From Litomosoides sigmodontis (lineage: Eukaryota > Nematoda > Chromadorea > Rhabditida > Onchocercidae): a stretch of 64,000 bases of DNA. Positions within the stretch are counted from its first letter, which is position 1, and each line of letters begins with the position of its first letter. This document shows positions 27,113 to 38,296 of this stretch, one piece after another. The notes under the pieces were generated by a model. The model saw nothing but the letters and a program-made list of their open reading frames with translations. It made no database searches and had not been told where the DNA came from. The DNA lies in the NCBI GenBank assembly GCA_963070105.1, contig OY718803.1:2524507-2588506 (forward strand). Reading direction: 5' to 3'. A program made the position numbers and the translations under genes.

Positions 27113-29684
27113 TACACACACATGTAATTGGTGTATATAAATTAGTTCCATTTTTCTTTTTTTAATTGTAGATGTAAAAATTTTTGAAATGAGAAATTTA
27201 GAGAATACAATGAGAGCAGGGGAATTTAATGAAATTATCGCTCTCGTTGCAATATCATCTTTTCGCATATTATTGTCGTTGTAAACGCAGTCGAATATGA
27301 TCGCATATTTTATTCGAGAAATAAAATTTTCATAATTTTAAATTTTTGGAACTCTTTAAAACAAAAATGAAAATATTATGTAAATTGTTGAAATGTAGCA
27401 CTTCCATTATCGATACGTACATTTGTTTGCGTCAAAAACGATTGCGTATTTTTATATCGTAGTTTTTACGTACGTGTTGCGTATGTGTGACATAATTTTT
27501 GCAAAGATAACCACTTATCGAACGAATGAATGCTAATGATGGGGCGCGATTCTCTGGAATTCGTCGGGGAATGATCGATTTTGAAAAAATGATAGGTTGC
27601 ATTTAAAACACTCAGATATTATCGTTTGAGGTCGAAATGAAAGTTGTAATTAAAGTAAGAAGCAGGAAATAGAATTGGAATGGAAATTAATTACGATGAG
27701 AGAAGTCAAAATTTACTTACCTTTCCTAATAGTTAATGTATGCGCACTTCTTTGATATTGTGTAGTTTATTGAACGCCTCCCTGTAATTTAAATATTTTT
27801 TTAAAAAAGACTAAAAATTATAAATTTATAATAATTTGCAATTGTAAAATATTTTAATGATCGTAAATAGTTGGGAAAGTGGAAAACATACAAATTATAC
27901 TCAAATATTATCGATTTTTAGTTCAGTTTAATCGTATTTCTTATTAAAATTTAATTATATTAAATTATTGCTTAAGCTAGTGGGTTTCATCAATGAACGT
28001 ATGACAAAGTAGTTTCTAATTGATTTCAATCATTTCTTTAACAGATTTTTCACAGTATGAGCTAATTCAAAGTGCGTGAAATCACACTTAATAAAATTTT
28101 ATTCAAACTATGAAGTTTACGACGAAACAATTTAAATATAGCAAAGGTATACTTCGGAATGTTTCAATGACATTGCTATGCCGAAAAGCGTTGCGCGGTA
28201 TGTTCGCAAAATTTGAAATCGATATTTCACACCGTCTAGGGACTGAAAAGTTACCATTCAGTGGTGAACTGAGCAATTACCCCAATTAGCTTTGACATTA
28301 AGACGAATTTGAAATAATTGTTTAGTAGCGCTTCAATTAAATAATTAATAATTGATGCTGCTAGCAGCAGCATTCATATATTTATCATTTATCGAGAATT
28401 GTGAGATTTTTTTTTGCATCACAAATTATTTCGTCATTTTTTTAAATTTGATTACTGAAATAATTTTTACTGAAATTATTGCTTGTCTTCTACTTCTCTC
28501 TAACTCTTTCTCTCTCTCCCTCCTCCGTCTCTCTGTTCTTTTACATAATATGTGTATGTTGAAGTAATGTGTTTGATAAATAAAAACAATAATTGTTACA
28601 AAAACTTTTTTTCTTAAAAAAAAATTTAATTAACTTACAGCAAATATGAAATTAGCTAACCAGTTCCTCAATTGTATTACTCATCATAATTTATTTTAAA
28701 TTATTGCTACCTTTTTCCTATTTCTTTTCTTCTTTGCTACACTGACATCACTCTTTCGCGTTTCTTTTCTTCATCGTTTGATTAATATTACTTTTACTTT
28801 TTTGGTTTTTCACTTTTTCCTTTGTACCTTTTTTTTCCAATTTAAATTTAATACGTGAGAAATGATGCGTTGAAAAAGTTAAGTAATAAAAATATTTTGT
28901 AAAACTTATTAAAACTAATTGCCAATTTTACACTGTTTGTTCAGCTCATGAAAAGAAAACGAAAAGGAGGAAGTGGAAAAAGGTAGGCATATAAATATCT
29001 ATTCCAGAAATAGCGGATTTCGAAAACTTCCCTTCTCAGAGGTTCTAACTTCTTCTTTTTTTACCTTTTCAAAGATTCCAATTTTTTTTTTTGGTTTTCA
29101 CCATTTTGTAATTCTTCCTCGTTTCATTTCCGATCCGTTTATGATTAAATTCAATCATTAGCTCTTACCAGTATATTTTGTTTTCTGTTGGAGAGAGAAG
29201 TATTAGTATTTTCTGAAATAATATGAAATTTTAATGATAATATCCATTACTTTAACAAATGAAAAATCGAGAAGAAATGGCTGGAAACGGAAGTTTCAAA
29301 GTAAAGCGAGCGAATTAATTAGTAACAATTAGAGGAATTAATTCTCTTCATCGAATTATAAAACTACTGAAATGAAATTTTAACCTTTTAATGCAATACA
29401 AATGCTAACTTAATTGCAATACAAAAGCTGCCGAACAAAAGTTATTCCTTAAAAGATCCAAAAATCAATTTAGAAATTAAAATTAGTTTTTCTCTCACTT
29501 TTTCCGATAATATATTTTAGCAGTTGAAAAATTTTTGCAATGAATAAAAATGCGAATTCAATGAAATAAGTTAACTAATTTTACAAAAATATAGCTCTCC
29601 TTCCTCATCTAATAAATCGTGAAATAACAAAATTTTCAATGTAATTTGATTACGCATGAAATTTCTATTGAATTTATGTTTTTT
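25822..29684. other. Long divergent intergenic region
   Basis: About 3.9 kb between hst-2 (minus) and the cysteine-synthase-like gene (plus), very AT-rich with long T and A runs. It contains a (CA)n tract at 27064-27123. Open frames at 26140-26400 and 28352-28567 have no domains or homologues I know. No gene is called. Confidence 0.6.
27064..27123. repeat. (CA)n microsatellite
   Basis: About 22 nearly perfect CA units, then short imperfect CA blocks. The minus-strand Cys-Val frame through it is an artefact. Confidence 0.95.
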
Positions 29685-29700
29685 TTTTTAATTTTTGCAG
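29685..29700 (+). promoter_or_regulatory. Probable spliced-leader acceptor
   Basis: Poly-T/TTTTTGCAG ending at 29700, 12 bases before the ATG at 29713. This is a textbook nematode trans-splice acceptor with a very short 5' UTR, and it fixes the start of the downstream gene. Confidence 0.6.
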
Positions 29701-29712
29701 GAAGCTAAAAAA

Positions 29713-32700
29713 ATGCTTTCCAACGTATGCAAATTGCTATTGCTATGCGTTGTAAGCCTTCACCTCAACCATACAACATCATTTTCACTGCTCTCTCAGG
29801 CACCGCTTGATAAGCAGAAACGTTCGACTTTCATCTCATTTTCTTCATTTTAAAAATTTGTGATAAAATTTTCATTTTGTTTTTTGATTTCTCCGACATT
29901 TAGAGCAAATTTTCATTTCATGAAAAATATTTGACCACTTTTTCCATCATCCAATGAATCCAGTCCGTTTGCTTTGCGGACAGTTTATGAAGCGAAAATG
30001 GTTTAAACTTCATAAATTGCATTTTAATCAATTATCCCTTTAATTATTAAATTTTTAAATAGTTTAATTTTTTCTTTTGATAGCAATGGAACAGAGTTTG
30101 TTAATTATTGCATCTAAAACTTTAGTTGTTTTGCTGTTGATTTTTTTTTTAATTTAAGGTAACAATTAAATTTTTTTAGGCGAAAATTTATGGCGTCGTC
30201 GTGCAATTGCCAAATTGTGGGAGGAAAGAAAGCGCATGGCCAGAACACCAATATTTAAACTCTCAGTATGACAGATTCCTACATTACCGTCATCCTCTAA
30301 AATAATCGTTAATTTTAAAAAAAAATAGGAATTATTATTTTCTTTTTGATTTCAGTATTTTAGTTAATAAAACATCATTTCATGCGAAATAAATTAATGG
30401 ACAACGGAACAGCATGATAAAAAACTTAATATTGCGGCGCAAAAAAAAAGGAAATGATTGAAGTGGTATTGAGTATTTGTTATTGTTTGTTTAAATTATC
30501 AAACCAGTGATTCTTTTAATGCAATAAATACTGCAAAATTATAACAATAAGTACTGTAAAATACCGTACATTTTACAGTATTCTTTGCTATGATTTTGCA
30601 CGGAAAAACAAAATATCGTACATTGTTACAGTACTCTTTGCTATAATTTTGCACGGAAAAAACTGGTAGAAGATTTTAGAAACTGGCAGAAAATGCTTTT
30701 TTTTTTTCCAATCTGTCATCGTTTTTTATTCTCATTTCTCATTATGTTATTTATTGACTTGGAAATTTCTATAAATGTTAGAACTTCTTATTATGCATAA
30801 TTAAAATAAACTAAGCTATGGAAAAAGAAAGAGGTAGAGTATTAAAATTAAAAACGAAGCAAAAAATGAAACTCACAGTTAGAACAGAAACACGAAATTA
30901 GCATTATTAGTTAAAGTAAGAAAGAGTGAGGAAAACGAAAAATTTTCACACCTTCTCGAAATTAAAATTTCGCTAATCAAATGAGTAATTTTTAGGTCCT
31001 TCCCAGTTTTAGGGTTCAGGTTATCGAAATGTTGAATTTATATTCAAGAATGAATCGGCCTCCAGAACAGGTAGCTTGAAGCACCGTTACTCCTGGGCGC
31101 TAATAATGTGGGCTATTGTTGACGGTAAAATTATCGAAAATACAACCGTTTATGAGGCAAGTTCCGGTAATACAGCAGCAAGTGAAGCGTATATGTGTCA
31201 ATTAATTGGCGTGAAATTTATCGCTATCGTAGGTATTTACTTTTCTCTCTCTCTCTCGCTTTGTCTTTCTTTCTCTCCCTCTTTCTCTCTTGCAATTAGA
31301 GAAGATTAGAAGTTTGCACAAAAAAAAATAGATTTTTTTAATTTTAACTCTTTCTAGCTCATTCAGAAGTGATTTTAATTTATTGATATAACTTAAATAG
31401 AAAATTTCAACATTATATTGTATGACTGAATTATTAGCATAAATGCAAAAAAAGAAAGGAAGAAAGGGAAATTTGATGGAAGTAAATTTTGCAGGTACCA
31501 TATACAATTGAGCAGGTGAAAGCTGAACACATTCAATCATACGGCGGTGGTATAATTAAGACAAATTTAGCCGATCGATTAATCCGAGCAAAATATGAAG
31601 CAATGCGAAATAACGGCTTCTTCATGAATCAATTTGCTAATTCGGACAGAGCTGAGGAGTATCATGAAAGTAAGCTGCATTACCTTTTACATGATTTTTT
31701 TTTGTTATTTTCATAATTATAATTTGATATTCAAAAAAATTCTTCGTTTACTTTCTTTCTTTTAAATTTTCATCCCTGTGAAAAGCTAATTCAATTTGCG
31801 TTGTTGGGAAGAATTTTAAATTGAATAATTATAATCACACGATGCTGGTGACTTTATTTTAATTTATTTCAAATAATTGCTTCAGCTCAGTTAACATAAA
31901 AACAATGAAAAATTTTTGTGTAGAATTTAAATGTGTGAAAGGCTATTAGTAATCCTAAAATGTGAACAATTAACTTTGTCACTAATTCTGACAAGCTCAG
32001 TGAGCGTTATTGTGAATGTTTTATTTTTAACTTTTACTGTTTGTTTTAAATTGATGATGATGGTGATGATAAATTAATTGAATTTTTCAGGCGGTAATTA
32101 TCCACTGGAAAGTGTTAATTTAATGCATGAGATATTGGCGCAAATGCAACAAGACTTTAATGAAATGAACGAGGGACCGGATTATTTCATTCATGCTGCT
32201 GGCACTGGTACGCTTTGTTTTGCAATCAATCGATATTTCAATTTTCATTTGGATCAATTGACATTTTAGTTTCATTTTTTTCCCCTCAAATTACAATAAT
32301 TTAATTCATTCATTGAGATAAGTAAGTTGTACAGCACGATCATCAGTACTAGCAAATTGAATTGAGAAGTATTTCCATTGCAAAAAGCATATGCTACTTG
32401 TTGTTACTGTAATGTTGTCGTACAAAACTGAAAAACCGAACAACGGTATTTCTTTATAAAACGTAATATTTTGTAAGCACGTAATTATTATTCAAATACT
32501 TCGCTTATGCAACAATTAACTATACGTAAACATACGAGAAAAGAATCCGATGATCTGAAGGTATTTTGGTGAAACAACAGTCGATGATCACTTGCTGAAG
32601 ATCACTGATGAAATGATCAGTAGATTACCATTGTCTTTTTCAATCACTTAATTCAATTATTGCTGAGCGACATTTGTGAATAAATTAAATTTTACCTTTA

Positions 32701-34498
32701 CTCATTTTCTAATGCTAAATATTTAAGAAATTAGGTTGCTGAAAATAAAATAGTTGTTATATTTTTTTTTAGAGCAAAATTATGATAAATTTCATTCAAA
32801 AAAATTATTTCGAAAATTTTCAAACACAAATTTTTAACGTACAAAGAAAAAAAGCATTGCAGAGGTTTGTTGAATTTTTAAAGTTAATTATCAAAGTGAT
32901 CAGAACAAATGAATAATAACTATTATTATTGTGTTATTGGTGGAACAATATCATCTGTTGGACGTTACGCGAAGAAATATGGACTAAAAACAAAGGTTGT
33001 ACTTGCGGATACGCAATTTTCCGTGTATTACGATTATGTTATGAATGGACGATTTACGAACGAAAGTGGTCGAGATGTATGGGTGGCACCCGGTGTGGCC
33101 GGTATCGGATTTGGTGTTATGGGACCGGTAAAGCATGGTGAAACATCAAGGTAACTTATAATGTTACTTACTTAGTTTTGCATTCTACCAATATAACCTA
33201 CGTGAATGAAATATTAGCGTTTGTTTTCTTTTTAAATTTTAGCTTACAACGAGCAGTAATCGATCGAGTTGTTAAAATCCCCGATATCGCATCAACTGCT
33301 GCAATGACTGTCCTGCGGCAGTTGGGCATTAACGGTGGTACCAGTAGTGGTACCAATTTTATCGCAGCTTTACATTTAGCTGCAAAGAATGGGTGAATAA
33401 AATTTGCTTGTTTAATTTAGCCACTCATTAATCAGGTGAAAATGAGAAAGAGAAACAAAATTAACGATAAATTTTAATTGAATTAAATAATTTCGTCTTA
33501 CAGTCTGCTGCTGTTCAATTGTTATCTTTGCCAATAGTAATTTTTGTTTTAATATTTAAAACTTCAATTTAACGCTTAGGTTAAAAATTTTTCTAATCAT
33601 TTGAAATATGATAGTAATATCTCAGTTACATTTCAATTACACATAGGTGATGTGATTTTAACAGAAAAATTTTTTAACATATTGAAGATGGTAACAAAGT
33701 GGCAATTTATTGCTGAACTACTTGAAAATGCTTGTTTAATTCATTTTATCAACCATTAAAATTGTATTTTTTTTTGCTTATCAAATTTATTAAATTTTTG
33801 TTTTTTTATTTTTTAGTGAAAAGAGGAAAGGTTCAATGTTTAGCAATCAAAGACTAATAATTGCTACAGTATTGGGTGATACCGGTGACTACTACAAATC
33901 ATCCTACTACAATAGGACATGGATTGAGGAAAATTTTAATTTACATGGTGGTCTTCCGGTGTACGATTGTTGGATAAAGGCACGAAACTGTTATATAATT
34001 AAATTTAAATAAAATGTTTTTTTTAAAAAAAAGATAATTTTCGATAAATAAAATTAGCGATATTTGAAATGTTTTTTACTTAAAAAAAAGATAATTTTCG
34101 GTACTTTCAATAATTTAGTGATATAATTTCAGTATTAAATGCTGAAATACATGAGATTTTACAGGGATAATTAATTTGCTATGAAATGTCCTTTGATGTC
34201 TTTTAATTAAAATAATTTATTTTTAACGCCACACTGTTTATTCCGCATTCTTTTTTTCGTTTTTTTTCAAAATATATGAAGTAAGTTTTTGCAAAAAAAA
34301 CAAAAGTAATTTTAGGAAATTAAAGTTAAGAAGGAGGTTTTGAAAAATTGAAACAGAAAAGAAGCAATGTGTAGGAAATTGAGATTGAAAATAAAAATGA
34401 TTTTTTAGGAAATCGAAAATGCGTTTAAATTTGGCACTGATCCATTAATTTCTGGACATGTACGATGTAATCGTGATCGCGTGCTGACATATCTTTGA
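29713..34498 (+). CDS. Cysteine synthase/CBS-family PLP enzyme, probably secreted
   Basis: Nine exons: 29713-29821, 30180-30265, 31013-31228, 31495-31669, 32091-32207, 32940-33150, 33243-33392, 33817-33979, 34409-34498; about 438 aa. Fold-type II PLP enzyme related to O-acetylserine sulfhydrylase and cystathionine beta-synthase. The PLP lysine is in TGSLKHR (about residue 88), the substrate loop is SSGNTA (115-120), and the phosphate loop is GTGGTISSVGRY (about 233). There is also GINGGTSSGTN near the C-terminus. It has no haem or CBS domain. The N-terminus (VCKLLLLCVVSLHLNHTTS) reads as a signal peptide, unusual for this family, so export or ER retention is inferred. Substrate unknown. The exon 1 donor (C|GTTCGA) is weak. 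The exon 6 acceptor is not AG; a standard AG at 32902 would insert 12 residues in the phosphate loop. Intron 8 uses a GC donor (33980), and reading through it gives a short alternative tail. Confidence 0.82.
30562..30661. repeat. Two-copy tandem repeat, 52-bp period
   Basis: Two near-identical units beginning CGTACATT at 30565 and 30617, each running through TTTGCACGGAAAAA. They lie inside intron 2 of the PLP-enzyme gene. Confidence 0.85.
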
Positions 34499-35204
34499 AA
34501 TCAACGAGCACTGTATTTTTAGTTCAGTCATTTTTTTTGTGCGGTTTCTTTTCCTTTCTTTCTTCCAATTTTTTTTTAAAAAATGTCGATTTTAATTTTA
34601 ATTTGAAGAAATTATGGTCATGAATTTTTACAATGGAATTTCAGTTTCATCTTTCTTTGTCTCTCTCTTCTTTTTTGAAATATTTTTGCATCATTTTCTC
34701 AAAGTATCATTTATCAGAGCAATTAATGCTTATAATAATTAGACCATAATTTGTTCTTAAATTAATAGTAGTGGTAAAAGTAGTTTAGTTTTTTCCACAG
34801 CTACCTGAATTCCTCACAGTTTAGTGCAGAAGGAAATTGAAATGATGTGAAAATGAATTGATGCATATGAGCACTAAGCACATATAGCATTAAAAATTAT
34901 GCAATAAAATTTAATCGTAAAGTCATTTCGTAACCACTACCACCACTATTGCAATTTTTCAATTTCTTAAAAATTCCATCCAAAAAAAATCTGAAATATG
35001 TTTTATTCAGATTTTTTTCAATTTATAATAAATTATTTGCCCAATAAATCATTTATTAAATTACTAATTACATAATCATGTCATTTAATTATTGCTAAAA
35101 TGTACAGTTGACATGCTATTTGTCTTTCTTCCTCTCTCTCTTTTTCCTGTGAATTTTTTTCACAATTAATAAACTGTCAAATTCAATTCACCTTTATCAT
35201 AGCT
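34499..35204. other. Intergenic between convergent genes
   Basis: 3' flanks of the PLP-enzyme gene (plus) and the unknown anchored protein (minus). AT-rich, with pyrimidine runs. Nothing recognised. Confidence 0.6.
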
Positions 35205-36303
35205 CTACTGCTTTGATTGATGAGCTACTATGAAGAAATTTGGTGGATAGTGCGCTTCACCTTCAAACACCCATGGCTTCTGCAGTGTCATCTAAAAAAA
35301 TAACAAGGAAAGAAAACATAGAGAAAAGTAATCACATAAATTTCATTAAATTAATTATAATTTGCTAAGATATTAATTTTGATTACTATCAATTTCCCAC
35401 ACATTATCGCTATCTTTTCAGCACAATGATGGCTGATAATTGAAGTGTTACTTGCAATTTAATGCAGCTATTTAACATTATTAATTTCATTATTAAATAA
35501 TTTACTGCATAGATTTAGCGTTTAGTTAGCAAATAATACTTTAAGAAATGTTTTTTTGTCAAAAAAGCGGATAAAAAGATAGAAGAGAATTTTTGAAATT
35601 AAAATGAAACGAACTGTTAGAGCTCTTCCATTACATATGAAAAATATCGTAACACTACGATTATGGTTACAAAAAGTATCGTAACACTACGAGGATAGTC
35701 ATAAGAAATATAGCAACATGTGATAATAGTTCCTTTTTATTCAAATATATAATGTTACAGTAGGAACCGATAAATTTTCCCAAACTCTACGACAGTATCG
35801 TATATTCAAATATTTTCCACATACATTTCGTCTTACTACACATTCAATGTTGCTGTGAAATAATTGAATGAAAAGTACTAAAATTCATAATACAAATAAT
35901 CAAAAATTTAAAAAAAATGCAAAAAAAGTGTAACTGCAAAAAAAATAAAGATTGCATAAGTTAAAATTTTTATTGATGCCGAAAATGAAGGAGTCCGAAA
36001 GGTGTGTAGCTGAAATAGACGAAATCAAAAACAATCAAACAAACCTCATGTTTCTCACTTGAACTCCATTCAGATCCATTTTCACTTGATCTGTCTACGT
36101 GTTGCGTAGATTGCTAAAAAAAACGAAAGTTCAAGATTAAACTTGAAGTGTTAGAAAAACTATCGTATGACTCTTATATTGCTGTTGTTTTCAAATTATC
36201 GTTTCAGAAAAATTTGTAAAAAAAAAAATTTAATAAAAAAAAAAAGGTGTAAAGACATCTTCAGTGCATTTATTACTTGTGCTTGAATCGGTGATACAGT
36301 TGC

Positions 36304-36337
<34 letters not shown>

Positions 36338-37354
36338 CCTCTTGTTGATGTTGCTGGGAGAGCTGTTGCTGTTGACGAAATTGATGAGAGTGATGATGTT
36401 GATGCTACTGGTGCAAATATGGATAGCTGAAGAGAGAATGAAATTAACAGTTAAAATTTGATAAAAATATGAATTCATGAAAATGAAGCAATGAATCATT
36501 AAGGTATATATAAGTTTTCAGATCGGTATAGCCTTGCTGATGCTATTTTTTTCACCATTTCCGGAAATGTTATTTAGAGCAAAATGAATTTAAAGCAAAA
36601 ATGTGAAGATAAAAGAAAAAAAAACCTCATTAATTTGATTCGGCGAATTAATTGTCGCTCCCGGAAGAGCTGTTTTAGCTGATGAGACAGGTGACAATTG
36701 AGGTAGAGCAGAAAATGATGATAATAATGGTGATGATGGTGGTGGTGGTGGTGGTGGTGGTGATGGTGATGAATGTTGGAGTGATAGTGGTGGTAGTGGT
36801 GATGCTGTTAATGGTTGCAATGGTGATGATGATGATGATGATTGAGGAGGAAATGATGATATGGATTTTTTGAAATCAATTTCTTTCTCTTCCATGATAA
36901 TTCTTTCATGAATATCATTTTTAGCTCTTTTCTTTATTTTCACCTACGAAGGATACTATTTTCAAGAAGAAAAATGGAAAAAAAGGGAGGAGAAAAATTT
37001 ACTTAAACTTTTACTACAACTGAAAAATCAATGGAAATTTTATTGAGTTAAAAAAATTTCCAATAATTGTTAAATTAGATGATTTTGTCCACTATCATAG
37101 CAAACGATTAAAATAGACTGTAAGATGTGGAAAATCACTACAATAATTTCAAAAAAAAAAGTGATCAAAGTAAGCAGTATCTTTCAGTGATGAATTTAAA
37201 TGACAAAAATTTCACTGAATACCTCTTTATCATCTTTGCTACTACTCATAAGCTTTCGTCGTTCCTCCTCCAATTTCACTTGCTCCAGTTGTTGCCAAAG
37301 AAGCCATATGAGTAAAGCACAAATTGTACACAAAATAAAATCTAATTCATTCAT
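35205..37354 (-). CDS. Unrecognised single-anchor, low-complexity protein
   Basis: Five exons, 5' to 3': 37354-37223, 36943-36626, 36426-36277, 36113-36045, 35291-35205; 251 aa. Every intron is phase 0 with GT-AG ends, which supports one gene although I know no homologue. Residues 5-19 (DFILCTICALLIWLL) look like a signal anchor. Next come a charged, probably helical segment (LEQVKLEEERRKLM and KKRAKNDIHERI), a Ser/Pro-rich region with eight prolines in a row, and a Thr run of about 11 encoded by a (TTG)n microsatellite. The tail is better conserved in look, with KPWVFEGEAHYPPNFFIV before the stop. Topology and function are unknown. It is the last of three minus-strand genes (DCTD, DNAJC8, this one). 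The exon 2 donor (GTTTTT) is weak. Confidence 0.55.
35645..35700. repeat. Short tandem repeat, 33-bp period
   Basis: TATCGTAACACTACGA occurs at 35645 and again at 35678, inside the last intron of the unknown gene. Confidence 0.75.
36304..36337. repeat. (TTG)n microsatellite in coding exon
   Basis: About 11 TTG units on the plus strand. On the coding (minus) strand they are ACA codons for a threonine run in exon 3 of the unknown anchored protein. Confidence 0.85.
36739..36762. repeat. (GGT)n microsatellite in coding exon
   Basis: Eight GGT units on the plus strand. On the minus strand they read as proline codons in exon 2 of the unknown anchored protein, within a longer GGT/GAT-rich stretch. 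Confidence 0.8.
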
Positions 37355-38296
37355 TTCACTTCAATTCAACCACACCTAACCAACGTTTGGAAATATCAAT
37401 GAGTATTGCGTGAAGAAATGGAAGAATTTAAATTAAAATTTCATTTTGCAATTCTATAAGCGTTTGAAAATACCTTCTAGGAAAATTTTATGAAAGCTTT
37501 AAATTATGGTTGAATTTTTTGAAAAAAAGTTTTAGCATTTTTAATTTTTTTAGAGCTATAAATCGAACACAAAACTTAATAACCGATGTTGGAAAAATTA
37601 AACTGATAGAGAATTAACACGAGCATTTGTTGACCTTTATTTTAAAAAACATTCATGAATGTATAAAGCAGTAATTCGATATCCATCACACCAAAAAATG
37701 TGTAATTCTTGTAAGCACAAAGCGTTTGAAACGAAGAATGACTGACATCAACTAATTTCAAGTGATGATTAAATATTTTTGCCAATTACACTGTTTTTAG
37801 CAGAATTATTTGGCTATGCAAACGGAACTAACTCTTGAAATTATGCAAAACATTATCATACGCAATATTTTCTCAAAGAGCACTCCGATACAATATGGTA
37901 AATTAATTGGTTATAGGAAAGTCTCGCAACCACAATATTAGAATATGAGTTAAAGATGCCTCACTATGCCTTAAATGCTAATGACTAGTGTAGAGTAATA
38001 TGAAGTAGGAGAAACCTTTCCATGTGTAATGAATTATTCGGAATTTAGGACTTATCACAGGCAAATAACAGTAAAGTATATAAACGAGCGAATCTAAAAT
38101 TTGTGAAAAGACCATTTCGAAATGCAAAACAATGGAGAAGTGGTAAAGGTAATCATACCTTTTCTGTGATATTAAGTTGTTAATCATCTGATTATATCCT
38201 CGACTTTTCCAGATGCAGTTTAACTTTGAGAAGCCAACAACGATTGTATGAAACAGAGGAATTCGATAAATTTTAGTCGTTTTTTAATCCTTGAAA
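37355..38296. other. Spacer between two minus-strand genes
   Basis: 0.94 kb between the DNAJC8 stop and the start of the unknown gene, same orientation. It holds whatever promoter or trans-splice signals the downstream gene uses. No other feature seen. Confidence 0.5.

Noticed and set aside
26954..27268. Minus-strand frame with a Cys-Val run
   Set aside because: Created by the (CA)n microsatellite.
36264..36873. Plus-strand poly-Leu and poly-Val/Met frames
   Set aside because: Shadows of the minus-strand Thr and Pro runs of the unknown anchored protein.
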